Assembly (NCBI GenBank): GCA_016284875.1
Contig: JAEEPS010000005.1
Span: 1 to 64,000 of the forward strand
Direction: 5' to 3'
Source of the DNA: Salinivirgaceae bacterium
GTDB taxonomy: Bacteria; Bacteroidota; Bacteroidia; Bacteroidales; SZUA-534
Length of the DNA: 64,000 bases
Shown: positions 18,189 through 27,352 of the stretch, piece by piece
Layout: each line of letters starts with the position of its first letter
Position numbering within the stretch: the first letter of the stretch is position 1
Made by a program: the position numbers and the translations under genes
Notes under the pieces: model-generated
Database searches by the model: none
What the model saw: only the letters and a program-made list of their open reading frames with translations
Told to the model about the DNA's origin: nothing

Positions 18189-19124
18189 TTATTTTTGAAA
18201 GATGTCACTAATCACTTTGCCACGCCAATATGGATATGGTTTCAAACCTAAAATATAAGCGACTGTTGGAGCAATATCATATTGTACCACAGGTTCTTGT
18301 ATGGCATAACCATTCTTTATTCCCTTTCCACAAATAATTAAAGGACTTTCCATGTCTAAAAGATTTATCGAGCCGTGACTATTGTTATGCCCTCCATGGT
18401 CAGACACTATAATTATGACTGTATCGTCCAAAATGCCCACATTTTTAAGCGATTGCACAATCATGCCTATACAATGATCCACTCTTGCTAAATATGAATA
18501 ATACTCTTCGGAATACCAACCATTAGTATGTCCCATATGGTCAATCCCATCAATTTGACAAAAGAAAAAAAAAGGTTTTTTTTGATGCAAATACTTACAA
18601 ATAATATCGACATTACTTTCAATGCTGTCAATCTCGGAATTAAGTTGTTTCACAAAACTTATGGTTAATGTATCAACCAAATATTTTATTCCAGGCCATT
18701 CAAACATGCAACCTGTTTCTTCTAATGGTATTTGATCACGACATAAAGAAAAAATAGTAGGAAAAATCCCATTATTATTTATTTCCACAGAAGGAACGTC
18801 AGGAGTTTTACTCCCCCATTCAGTATATCCATGCATTTCTGGAGGCACCCCCATCATTGTAGATGCCCAATTGATAGCACTCGAAGAAGGTATAACGCTA
18901 CGTTTATTAAATGTACTAGCGCCATGTATAGTTAGATAATTGATGTTGTGATAGTTTCGAATATAACCATAATCGTCGAAATTGAACCCATCTAAGCCGA
19001 TTAAGATGACATGGCTAGCAATACGTGGTAAAACTTTGGTATTGCAAACATAGTTTGATGGCTTAGCACACCCCAAAAGGAAAAGAAGAATAATATATAA
19101 AATACCACAAAAACGAATTTTCAT
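18189..19124 (-). CDS. Alkaline-phosphatase-superfamily (type I phosphodiesterase/NPP-like) lipoprotein
   Basis: 311 residues. Lipobox FLLGC near residue 19 predicts a lipoprotein. The fold signature is clear: metal ligands in LIGLDGFNFDD, a Ser/Thr nucleophile region SSSAINWASTMMGVPPEMHG, then QIDGIDHMGH and VSDHGGH. This superfamily includes nucleotide pyrophosphatases, phosphonate hydrolases and the GPI and lipid A phosphoethanolamine transferases. Placed 5 bases before PEP mutase, it may cleave or transfer an AEP or phosphodiester group on the exported glycan; that is inference. A 184-base AT-rich gap separates it from the upstream TagF-like gene. Confidence 0.8.
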   Translation of the reverse strand: MKIRFCGILYIILLFLLGCAKPSNYVCNTKVLPRIASHVILIGLDGFNFDDYGYIRNYHNINYLTIHGASTFNKRSVIPSSSAINWASTMMGVPPEMHGYTEWGSKTPDVPSVEINNNGIFPTIFSLCRDQIPLEETGCMFEWPGIKYLVDTLTISFVKQLNSEIDSIESNVDIICKYLHQKKPFFFFCQIDGIDHMGHTNGWYSEEYYSYLARVDHCIGMIVQSLKNVGILDDTVIIIVSDHGGHNNSHGSINLLDMESPLIICGKGIKNGYAIQEPVVQYDIAPTVAYILGLKPYPYWRGKVISDIFQK

Positions 19125-19308
19125 AAATTTGGGTATAGATAAAAACTTTGTTATAATAGTTAATGATTTATACTCGTGTTACATATACGTTGCTACTTGG
19201 CAAACAAATACCAATCATGACCGATTTCCCATTAAACAAACTATCGTTAAAAATGTATTATAACACAAATACAAATGCAAGGATAATCTTTTTGAACATT
19301 ATGCATTT

Positions 19309-20619
19309 TTAAATATAATCATGCTTCCACACATCATTGGATGAAATATTATTCTCATAAATATCACGAATTACAGATTTTACACGTTCACAAGAACGTC
19401 CATCATGGTGCGTATTCACAATATTATGAATTATATTTCGTGTTTCCTTATAATTATCATTACCGCTTATACAATCGATTAAAGCATTCATCAATTCTTT
19501 AAAATTATAAGAGATATATCCTCCACAAACAGATTCTATTGGATTGTAAGAAAAACCTCTTTGAACCTTATAATTGTAGAAATCATAAAAATAGAAGATA
19601 ATGGGTTTGTCTCGGTGTAGAAAATCGAAAACTGTTGAGGTGTAGTCTGTTATCAACAAATCAGTCACTGCCAAAACATCATACAAACTGATATTCAATT
19701 CTTTATTAAGATAATTATAGTTGATAATTCGTTTTGAGTCATTGTCTCTGATTATAGTTTTTTCCTGCCATGGATGTAATTTATAAACAATTAGAGAATT
19801 TGATTCTTGCAAAATAGAGGTTAAATAATTGTATTCTTCTGTTGATATACTACCAAATATAGTTTTATCTTTTCTAAGACTTTTATCACCGATTTCGAGG
19901 TCTAATCGTTCGTAATCTCTGAATGTGGGTGTATAACAGATAATTCTTGGGCTATCCAAACCTGTTATTTTATTAATTTGTTCTTTGATACTACTATTAT
20001 CTTTATAAAAAATATCATTTCGAGGGAAACCTGATATACCAAACTTAGAATAATTCAAAAGCAAGTCAATTGAAGTAATCCGTGCGCAAATACTTGATGT
20101 TGCCATATGAAAATCAAATGATTCTTCCGTCATTTTGTTTAACCTTCTGTAATCACGTTTAGAAATCATATTAACGGAAATGAAATCATCCTTGAATGGA
20201 TTATAATAGCCTAAACAAATAACTTTTTGTTTATTTGTCTTAAACGTAAAATTAAAATGCACATGTGCAGTGACACATAAAAATGTATGCATAAATGCCC
20301 TAATAACATCAAGCCTATTGTTTGCATTAACAAAACTAATTTTAACATTGGGGGCTAACTTTGAAACATAGTCTTTGTATTGCGATAGTTTTGATTCATT
20401 GTAATATGCAATAATAATTTTAAAGTCAGAGAAATCTTTATCGCGAATTATACTGTTAAATAAACACAACACATTGTCAGATTTATAATTTATGATATCA
20501 TAATCATCTGTCTTACAGTTATTATGTGGTATCATTAAAATACACTTTCTCTCTTTTTTGTAAAAATGATTAACTATTTTCAATAAACCAAAAACAATAT
20601 TTCTAATTCTTACATTCAT
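19309..20619 (-). CDS. CDP-glycerol glycerophosphotransferase (TagF/TagB)-family protein
   Basis: 436 residues. The C-terminal half has the family hallmark LLITDYTSTVFDFLHRDKPIIFY (~325-347), plus the ICYTPTFRDYERLDLE and VYKLHPWQ blocks. The N-terminal half (KIIIAYYNESKLSQYKDYV onwards) is the first Rossmann lobe of a GT-B fold. TagF-family enzymes move a polyol phosphate from a CDP donor to a glycan. A CDP-donor source is available from the cytidylyltransferase fusion at 24961-26295, and CMP-AEP is also made in this locus, so the true donor is open. The start lies inside the end of wzx (17-base overlap). Strongly AT-rich compared with flanking housekeeping genes. Confidence 0.8.
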   Translation of the reverse strand: MNVRIRNIVFGLLKIVNHFYKKERKCILMIPHNNCKTDDYDIINYKSDNVLCLFNSIIRDKDFSDFKIIIAYYNESKLSQYKDYVSKLAPNVKISFVNANNRLDVIRAFMHTFLCVTAHVHFNFTFKTNKQKVICLGYYNPFKDDFISVNMISKRDYRRLNKMTEESFDFHMATSSICARITSIDLLLNYSKFGISGFPRNDIFYKDNSSIKEQINKITGLDSPRIICYTPTFRDYERLDLEIGDKSLRKDKTIFGSISTEEYNYLTSILQESNSLIVYKLHPWQEKTIIRDNDSKRIINYNYLNKELNISLYDVLAVTDLLITDYTSTVFDFLHRDKPIIFYFYDFYNYKVQRGFSYNPIESVCGGYISYNFKELMNALIDCISGNDNYKETRNIIHNIVNTHHDGRSCERVKSVIRDIYENNISSNDVWKHDYI

Positions 20620-22060
20620 ACCTATTTTTTATAATAGCACTTACATCCGTTAACACAGGCTTAAAACACACTTTTGAAATAATGGAATATATAATACCAC
20701 CAAACAACACGCCTACGATCAATTTATAAATAAGAGCAGGAATGAAAAATATCAGATAATTCACTATAATAGCCATTATTGCAGAAGCCAATACATATGG
20801 TATTATATCTTTGAGTTGTTGCCATACAGACAATCCAATTAACCTATTAGTATAATGTGCATTAATAAAAATAGCAGTGACAGAATAAAAAACACGTCCA
20901 ATACACATCCATATAAGTCCAAAGGGTAACGTACAAAATAGTATTATTATTGCATAAGTTTTTTTTATGATTTCTAATTTTAAAGCAAGATCTGAACGTC
21001 CTTTAACATACAATAAATTGAGATTTATCGCGCTAATATGGTCAAACATCCAATCTAAACAAAGAATTTGGAGTAATACAATTACACCAGACCATTTTTC
21101 AGTTAAAAAAAACAAAATAAAAGGTTGAGAGATGGATATTAATCCAAACATCAATGGAAATATTAAAAATGAAGAATACTGAATTGTCTTACGGTAAATG
21201 GTTTTTAATTGTTCATTATCATCCTGTATTTTGCTAAAAACAGGAAACATAACCCGCGATATTATATTACCAATATTATATGATGGGAATAATGCAAACT
21301 GCTCAGCTCTCGAATACAACCCAAGTTCTTCTGAAGAATATTTTTTCCCAATAACTATAGAATATAAGTTTCGATAAGCAGTATTAATCAAACTTGAGAC
21401 TAATAGTTTTGAACCAAAAGAAAACAATTCATTGAAAGACCTTTTGCTAAAGGTAAAAACAGGTCTCCATCTAACAATCAATGAATAAAACACTAATATA
21501 AAGAAACTATTTGACAATTGTTGCCATACTAATGCCCACACTCCAAAGCCTTGATAAGCTAAAATAATACCTAATACTCCCGACAATAGCGAGCTCGTAA
21601 ATGACACGAACGCTTGAGATCTAAAATCAACATTTTTAACTAATTGCGTGCGCTGTACTATAGATAAAGAGTTAATTATTAACACAATAGCCAAAACCTT
21701 CAACACCAAGTCCAACTGTGCGATTTTGTAAAAATTGGCGATTAGTGGTGCCAATAGAAATAACAACCCATAAGCCAAAACTGCTATGAGAATATTAAAA
21801 AAGAATACTGTCGAGAAGTCTTCTTCTGTGCAGTTTTTTTTCTGAATCAAAGCATTGGCGAATCCCCCATCAATTAAAATTTGTGATATTTGAATAAATA
21901 TGGCTAACATGGCTATAATGCCATATTCTGCAGGTGCTAAAAGACGAGCCAATACAAGTTGAATAATAAAGGTTATTCCTTGAACGGAAAACCTTTCAAT
22001 GGCACTCCAAACAAGCCCTTTTGTTGTTATTGTCTTTAACGTTGCCTGTTTTTTATTCAT
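20603..22060 (-). CDS. wzx: Wzx-type polysaccharide flippase (PST family)
   Basis: 485 residues with about 14 hydrophobic segments. The N terminus TTKGLVWSAIERFSVQGITF and the block RLLAPAEYGIIAM with FANALIQKK are characteristic of the WzxC/PST branch of the MATE-like flippases. It should flip the lipid-linked repeat unit across the inner membrane. It is followed by the TagF-like gene with a 17-base overlap and preceded by the EpsG-like polymerase gene (3-base gap), so flippase and polymerase are side by side as in Wzx/Wzy systems. Confidence 0.9.
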   Translation of the reverse strand: MNKKQATLKTITTKGLVWSAIERFSVQGITFIIQLVLARLLAPAEYGIIAMLAIFIQISQILIDGGFANALIQKKNCTEEDFSTVFFFNILIAVLAYGLLFLLAPLIANFYKIAQLDLVLKVLAIVLIINSLSIVQRTQLVKNVDFRSQAFVSFTSSLLSGVLGIILAYQGFGVWALVWQQLSNSFFILVFYSLIVRWRPVFTFSKRSFNELFSFGSKLLVSSLINTAYRNLYSIVIGKKYSSEELGLYSRAEQFALFPSYNIGNIISRVMFPVFSKIQDDNEQLKTIYRKTIQYSSFLIFPLMFGLISISQPFILFFLTEKWSGVIVLLQILCLDWMFDHISAINLNLLYVKGRSDLALKLEIIKKTYAIIILFCTLPFGLIWMCIGRVFYSVTAIFINAHYTNRLIGLSVWQQLKDIIPYVLASAIMAIIVNYLIFFIPALIYKLIVGVLFGGIIYSIISKVCFKPVLTDVSAIIKNRYECKN

Positions 22061-22063
22061 AGT

Positions 22064-23233
22064 CTAATGTTGCCAGAAAAACGTGAACGCTGATTTATTT
22101 ACTTCTCCCATTGATATTATATTTATGAAAAGTGCCATGTGTATCAATACAAAAATAACTCCCACTATTTTATCTTCCAGGCTATTCGATTTAAAACAAT
22201 AATACATGAAATAAGCAAATACCAACAATTTGAAGTATGTAAAATACAATAATGGTCTGTTTAAAACAAATGAATGCTGCACTAATAGGCCTATAAGAAA
22301 AGAACAAAACCATAATATGTATGCATACTTGAATAATAAATCTTCCTTATAATACTTATAAAGTTTAGGACTATAATAAATAATAACAGAACCGATGAAT
22401 AAAATTATATATTGCCCCAATCCGGAATTCCTGCCAAATTTTTCTCCTTGATGTAAAATCAATTCCAATCTACTTGTTACTGCATAATTATACCCTTTCT
22501 GATAATTAAATAATTCTATCGCTTTTGAAAAAATACTAGTAATAATCTTAAAAGTTGACTCTTCATATATCATCAGTACTCCCATTAATAATAATAGGGA
22601 AAACTGTATTTGTCTATTTAGATTTTTTCCTCGAATAAAATTCAGAAATGGATATATAGCAATTAGCACTATAGCTGTTTTATGAAATAAAGTTGCCAAC
22701 AAAATAAGACACAAATACTTCAAAAAACATCGTTCAATAATATACTTGATAGCATAAAAAAAAATGGCTGCCGCCACCATAAATCTTATCGTATTCATCA
22801 TTGGTAAAAAGATATTTCCAATGATTATAAATAAAGCAATATATGGGAACAAGTATCTTTTATTTTTTATTGTATAATATATGAAAAATATTTGAATGAA
22901 TGCCCATAGAGAGAAATAAATCCAATAAGGAACACCCATGTATGACAATAAATTAGTTATCCATCTCCAAAACCATTCATTTTTTTTATCAAAACCATGT
23001 TCATACCATTCTAAATATTGAAGATAATCTACCCCAACATCATAACGGCAACCAAACACAATGGTAAACAATAAAATCGGCAGCCATATTTCAAGGTGGG
23101 CAAAACTTAAAGTTCTCCTTTGGTCTAGAACTGCAAACCTTCGCTCAAATGCCAATTGTCTACGACTTGCAAACACACCACACACTACCATTAAAATGGT
23201 CAAAAAACCATATACCAATGCGGATTCTATCAT
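22064..23233 (-). CDS. EpsG/Wzy-type polysaccharide polymerase
   Basis: 389 residues with ~10-11 membrane helices. RYDVGVDYLQYLEWY near residue 63 and MMNTIRFMVAAAIFFYAIKYI are typical of EpsG-family polymerases (compare the GxDYxxY motif). It should polymerise the flipped repeat units in the periplasm. Start codon overlaps the stop of the upstream GT2 gene by 4 bases (ATGA). Base composition is very AT-rich, as usual for serotype-specific polymerase genes. Confidence 0.82.
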   Translation of the reverse strand: MIESALVYGFLTILMVVCGVFASRRQLAFERRFAVLDQRRTLSFAHLEIWLPILLFTIVFGCRYDVGVDYLQYLEWYEHGFDKKNEWFWRWITNLLSYMGVPYWIYFSLWAFIQIFFIYYTIKNKRYLFPYIALFIIIGNIFLPMMNTIRFMVAAAIFFYAIKYIIERCFLKYLCLILLATLFHKTAIVLIAIYPFLNFIRGKNLNRQIQFSLLLLMGVLMIYEESTFKIITSIFSKAIELFNYQKGYNYAVTSRLELILHQGEKFGRNSGLGQYIILFIGSVIIYYSPKLYKYYKEDLLFKYAYILWFCSFLIGLLVQHSFVLNRPLLYFTYFKLLVFAYFMYYCFKSNSLEDKIVGVIFVLIHMALFINIISMGEVNKSAFTFFWQH

Positions 23234-24207
23234 TTGGCAGAAAACTTAATGCCTCGGCATTTATGATACAAAGCAGGATTTGTACACAAAAGAAAATAAA
23301 CAATTTTGAACCGAGCATTCAGCCTCAAGGCTAATAATACTCGCAACATATTTTTTCGAAACAATATAATGTTACGATTAAAAATTCTTTCAAATGAATT
23401 CTTATCCATTATCTGTGAATGTAACATTTGAATTGTTGCTTTAGCAATAATAACTGCCTTTAACGCTTTATGACTTGGATATTTGCTCTCGACAAATTGT
23501 ACAAATTCATCGCATATCTCAAATATGTGAAAATGTTTTTCAGATAAATGACTGTTAAGAATACTGCCAGACCTTTGAACATAGCAATAATTCTGATTAA
23601 AATCGCCTATTGCAACCTTATTACTCTTCTCAAGAATCTTGTACATACAAGCCATATCTTCATAATATCCATCAGGAAACGGTATTTGTAACAATATGTC
23701 CCTGGAATATAACTTGTTATATGCATTCCACCCCACATGTGTCCCATTTTCATATATCTCAAAAATAGCATCTTGGCCAGAAATACTGAAGTCATTAAAT
23801 GACAACTTCCTTCCTAAGGTTTTTCCGGATTCATCAACACGAATAACCCAAGCCATTGCCAAATCCGCATCGTGTTTTTCTTTCAACAGCCAAAGGTCTT
23901 TTATATAATCCGGCAACACATAATCATCAGAATCAACATACACAATCCAATTTCCTGCAGCCTGCCTAGTTCCATAGTTTCTTGCGTCAGAAAGACCTCC
24001 ATTTGTTTTATGGAAGGAACGGATATTTTTATATATGTTTGCATACCCATCACATATCATTGGACAAGAATCTGGTGAGCCATCATCAACCAATAATATC
24101 TCAATATTAGGATAAGTCTGCGCTATTAGGCTATCGACACATTTACGCAAGTACTTTTCCACCTTATATACTGGAACAATTATACTAATAAGTGGGAATT
24201 CGGTCAT
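23230..24207 (-). CDS. Family 2 glycosyltransferase
   Basis: 325 residues, GT-A fold. N-terminal ISIIVPVYKVEKYLRKCVDSL, LLVDDGSPD, the metal-binding DxD in YVDSDDYVLP and the acceptor-side YYEDMACMYK are all present. It should add one sugar to the lipid-linked repeat unit on the cytoplasmic face. I use the ATG at 24207; a TTG one codon earlier is possible. The junction with the upstream acyltransferase is TGATG (stop and start share one base), and its own stop overlaps the polymerase start, so translation is coupled along this stretch. Sugar specificity is unknown. Confidence 0.9.
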   Translation of the reverse strand: MTEFPLISIIVPVYKVEKYLRKCVDSLIAQTYPNIEILLVDDGSPDSCPMICDGYANIYKNIRSFHKTNGGLSDARNYGTRQAAGNWIVYVDSDDYVLPDYIKDLWLLKEKHDADLAMAWVIRVDESGKTLGRKLSFNDFSISGQDAIFEIYENGTHVGWNAYNKLYSRDILLQIPFPDGYYEDMACMYKILEKSNKVAIGDFNQNYCYVQRSGSILNSHLSEKHFHIFEICDEFVQFVESKYPSHKALKAVIIAKATIQMLHSQIMDKNSFERIFNRNIILFRKNMLRVLLALRLNARFKIVYFLLCTNPALYHKCRGIKFSAK

Positions 24208-24758
24208 CAATCTTTTATTTTTCTAACAGGCACGCCTGCATACACACCACTTTCATCTATATCCTTAATAACTAAACTATGAGCGCCAATAACCACGTTA
24301 TTAGTGACACTGACACCACCAATTATTGAACTATTGGCACATAACCGTACATTATCACCTACAATAGGATGCGACGAGCCTGTTTTGGAATTAACTTTTT
24401 CCATACCAGAACCAACTGTACATCCTTGATAAATCATAAAGTTTTCACCAATTGAACATGTCCCTATAACTATTCCTACAGGATGGCATATATGGAATCC
24501 CTTGCCAACAACGGCATTAGGGAATATTACACAACCATATTTTTTTATAATCCGCAAGTACAATAACTTTGCTCTAAATCTGCCAATTACCCCTAATTGA
24601 TACAAATACCACATTTTCCTTGCCATGAAAATGCAATTAGTATTTGGCTGAAAATGCTTTGTTCGTATTCTATCAATAAGTGTAGGCTTACCCCCCTTCA
24701 CTCTAAAATAGTAATATAACTCGTATTTAAGTATTTCTTTATATTCTTGTTTTGTCAT
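24207..24758 (-). CDS. Serine acetyltransferase-like left-handed beta-helix acyltransferase
   Basis: 183 residues. The C-terminal two thirds are hexapeptide repeats (GKGFHICHPVGIVIG, IGENFMIYQGCTVGSG, PIVGDNVRLCANSSIIGGV, VVIGAHSLVIKDI) ending in GVYAGVPVRKIKD, the CysE-like arrangement with catalytic His in the CHPVG segment. The N-terminal part (YEYYFRVKGGKP-like) resembles the short acceptor domain seen in polysaccharide-locus members rather than true CysE, so O- or N-acetylation of a sugar is more likely than serine acetylation. Start is ATG. Confidence 0.8.
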   Translation of the reverse strand: MTKQEYKEILKYELYYYFRVKGGKPTLIDRIRTKHFQPNTNCIFMARKMWYLYQLGVIGRFRAKLLYLRIIKKYGCVIFPNAVVGKGFHICHPVGIVIGTCSIGENFMIYQGCTVGSGMEKVNSKTGSSHPIVGDNVRLCANSSIIGGVSVTNNVVIGAHSLVIKDIDESGVYAGVPVRKIKD

Positions 24759-24960
24759 TTTCTACGTCAGGCATCCTTTTCCAACTTATTAACATCTCAC
24801 ACACTTTAGTGTTTTTTCTTTAAAGTCAAAAACAATCTTAAATCAAAAACTTTTCAGTTTTCTTTTGTAATCTTAAAATCTTGGAGATTTGTTTTTCATT
24901 TTTATAATAAGCCTTCAATATCATGATTCATTTTTACCGTTTTTGTCTGACAATTATGTG
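24759..24960. other. AT-rich intergenic gap inside the locus, no gene seen
   Basis: 202 bases, the largest clean gap in the polysaccharide operon. It is very AT-rich and has no ORF and no exact TAnnTTTG box on the minus strand. Nothing further can be supported. Confidence 0.5.
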
Positions 24961-26295
24961 TCATATCAGAATTAATTCATTCATATAATATCTCTCCACA
25001 ACCCCAACAATCGCTTCCGATACCTCATTTCCAATATACGAGCAATTCCGTCCTCCATCAATCGCTTTTAGAAACGAAACTATCATATACCTTATTCCTT
25101 CGCCGTCCAACTGGTAGAAGTATCGTTTATTGTCTGCCGGATTTTCGAAGCGAACTTCGAAATAATCAGTCTTCCACCACGGTGCGGGAACATAGACGTA
25201 ACCTTTTGTGCCAGAAATGATTAATTCACCTTCCGATTTCACTCCCTTCCCTACCATCAACGATGCTACCGCGTTGGGGTATACAAACGAGACTTTTGTA
25301 AATGTGTCGAAGTTTTCAGAAATAATATGCGAGATTATCTGCATATCGCTGTATTTGGAACCAAGCAACTGGAAAACTGGCAACATTGCAACCGGCCCCC
25401 ACGCACAGATGCTATTCCAAGTGTTTGACAAATTCTTGTCCTTCTTGCTTTCCAAATCCGATAGACTTGTGCAAATTGAATCCACAGATTTTACTTCGCC
25501 GATTACACCGCTTTTTACCAACAAATGCATACGGTTGTAAGCAGTGGAATACGCCGTTTTTATCGCATCCATCAAAATACAACCATTGTCTTTCGCCAAC
25601 TGTTTAAGTTCTTCATACTGATTGACATTCAAGGCAATAGGCGATTCGCACAAAATATGCTTTTTGCGTTGCAACGCCAATTTTATCTGCTCGTAATGTT
25701 TGGAAGGATGTGACACCACATAAAGAGCGTCTGATTCTTCTATCAGTTTTGAAATATCGGAAGTTTTGATTGGTAGTCCCTGCAATTCGTCAGAGAATTG
25801 GGACGAATCCAAAGAACAATAACCGACGATTTTTACGCCATTTACAAAATGAGATTCTGCCGCAAACTTGTTCAATACAGTTGATTCGCCGACAAGACCG
25901 ATACGGATTTCGCGTTTTTCGCTGCGCAAATCGGTACTTGAAACGCCCTGCGTCCTGTCCAAATACACGACCTTGCAAAACTCGTTCAGATAGTCGAAAT
26001 GTCCCTTCCAATCAGAGCCGACAGTAAAAATATCAACGCCGTAACGTTTGATGTCGTCGATCTTCTGACCTTCGTATTCCTCTACGATAATCTCATCCGC
26101 CAAACCTGTGTTTTTTACGGCTTCAATCCTCTCCATAAGCGACTGTTGGACGTTGATTTTGCCGCGAGCCATATCGAATCCGTCGGCAGTGATGCCAACA
26201 ATCAGATAGTCGCCCAACGCCTTTGCCCGCTCCAAAAGCCGGATATGACCGTAGTGCAAAAGGTCGTATGTACCGTATGTGATGACTTTTGTCAT
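24961..26295 (-). CDS. Fused TagD-type cytidylyltransferase and Gfo/Idh/MocA oxidoreductase
   Basis: 444 residues. Residues 1-~128 are a glycerol-3-phosphate cytidylyltransferase-like domain with intact TYDLLHYGHIRLL (HxGH) and RTQGVSSTDL near its end. Residues ~130-444 form a Gfo/Idh/MocA oxidoreductase: IRIGLVGES dinucleotide loop, YVVSHPSKHYEQIKLAL, then ILCESPIALN (the EKP-like motif with Ser replacing Lys). The fusion suggests reduction or oxidation of a small polyol phosphate coupled to its CDP activation, giving a donor for a TagF-like or LicD-like transferase. The exact substrate is unknown. Its start overlaps the stop of the aminotransferase gene by 4 bases. Confidence 0.85.
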   Translation of the reverse strand: MTKVITYGTYDLLHYGHIRLLERAKALGDYLIVGITADGFDMARGKINVQQSLMERIEAVKNTGLADEIIVEEYEGQKIDDIKRYGVDIFTVGSDWKGHFDYLNEFCKVVYLDRTQGVSSTDLRSEKREIRIGLVGESTVLNKFAAESHFVNGVKIVGYCSLDSSQFSDELQGLPIKTSDISKLIEESDALYVVSHPSKHYEQIKLALQRKKHILCESPIALNVNQYEELKQLAKDNGCILMDAIKTAYSTAYNRMHLLVKSGVIGEVKSVDSICTSLSDLESKKDKNLSNTWNSICAWGPVAMLPVFQLLGSKYSDMQIISHIISENFDTFTKVSFVYPNAVASLMVGKGVKSEGELIISGTKGYVYVPAPWWKTDYFEVRFENPADNKRYFYQLDGEGIRYMIVSFLKAIDGGRNCSYIGNEVSEAIVGVVERYYMNELILI

Positions 26296-27350
26296 TTATC
26301 CAATTCAAACAATGCGTTGCAGAATTGTTGCATATACTGCTTTTCGCCAATTGAAACCCTAAGACACGTGCCGAAATTGCCGACATTGGGATAAGATTTT
26401 ATCAGAATCTTTTTCTCGGACTTCATCCTTTCAACGATTTTTTGTGCGTCGGTTTTCGTCTTTATGAAGATGAAGTTGCCCGCCTCGCCCTTATGCTCAT
26501 AGCCGTTGGCATCAAGGGTGTCTGTCAGATATTTACGTCCTTCATTGAAATTGTCAATGAGTGATTTCAAAACATCAGGGTTTTCGATTATCGCCTCGGC
26601 AAATTTCATTGCAAAAGCGTTGGTATTGTGAGGTGTACAGAACTTCTGCACCATTTTTATTCCTTCGGGCCAACCGGCAACATATCCGAGTCTGCAACCT
26701 GCCATCGAAAACAGTTTTGAAAAAGTCCTCGTTACAAAAATATGTTCTTCGTTGAGGGCGTATTCTATGAATGTTTTAGGATAGAAATAATGGTAGGCTT
26801 CGTCAATTAGAATTGTTATCTGTTTCTGTTTGGCTACCGTCAGCAATGCCTTGAATTCTTCATCAGAATAGACATTGCCCATCGGGTTGTTCGGATTGAG
26901 AAGAATCAACAACTGAGTGTCGTCTGTCAGTTCCTTGACTATGTTGTCAATGCTCATCGTCAGGTCATCGTTGTATGGTACTTTGACGAAGTTTCTGCCA
27001 TACATTTCGCTGTAAACCTGAAACATAAAATATGACGGCACTACACCAACAATTCTTCCGTTTTCTGACGTGAAGGCTTGAATCACATATCTTATGCCTT
27101 CAGCCGAGCCGTTCACAAGGCACAAATGTGAAATATCGGTTTTCAAGAACTTTGCAAGTACTTCTGTAAAGTGCAATGTTTCAGGATATTGCGCCACAAA
27201 TTGTGGTGTGATGTCTTTGAGGACATTGTTGATGAAGTCCTGGGGCAATCCACCAGGATTCTCGTTCAAATCAAGACGGAGAAAATCCTTTCTTTCGTTT
27301 TGGTCGAAAATCCTGTAAAGATTTTCAATACGAGGGTTTAGATAATACAT
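26292..27350 (-). CDS. HisC-like class I/II PLP aminotransferase or decarboxylase
   Basis: 352 residues. Motifs: LDLNENPGG at the N terminus, LLNPNNPMGN, the PLP-contacting IDEAYHYF, the lysine segment TRTFSKLFSMAGCRLGY, and a C-terminal Arg in CLRVSIG. This is the histidinol-phosphate aminotransferase-like family, but there is no histidine biosynthesis nearby. Coupled by a 4-base overlap to the cytidylyltransferase/oxidoreductase fusion, it probably makes an amino-alcohol phosphate or related headgroup. HisC-like enzymes in Campylobacter jejuni capsule loci are known to make ethanolamine phosphate or serinol phosphate, so that is a fair model, not a demonstrated role. Confidence 0.82.
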   Translation of the reverse strand: MYYLNPRIENLYRIFDQNERKDFLRLDLNENPGGLPQDFINNVLKDITPQFVAQYPETLHFTEVLAKFLKTDISHLCLVNGSAEGIRYVIQAFTSENGRIVGVVPSYFMFQVYSEMYGRNFVKVPYNDDLTMSIDNIVKELTDDTQLLILLNPNNPMGNVYSDEEFKALLTVAKQKQITILIDEAYHYFYPKTFIEYALNEEHIFVTRTFSKLFSMAGCRLGYVAGWPEGIKMVQKFCTPHNTNAFAMKFAEAIIENPDVLKSLIDNFNEGRKYLTDTLDANGYEHKGEAGNFIFIKTKTDAQKIVERMKSEKKILIKSYPNVGNFGTCLRVSIGEKQYMQQFCNALFELDK

Positions 27351-27352
27351 AA

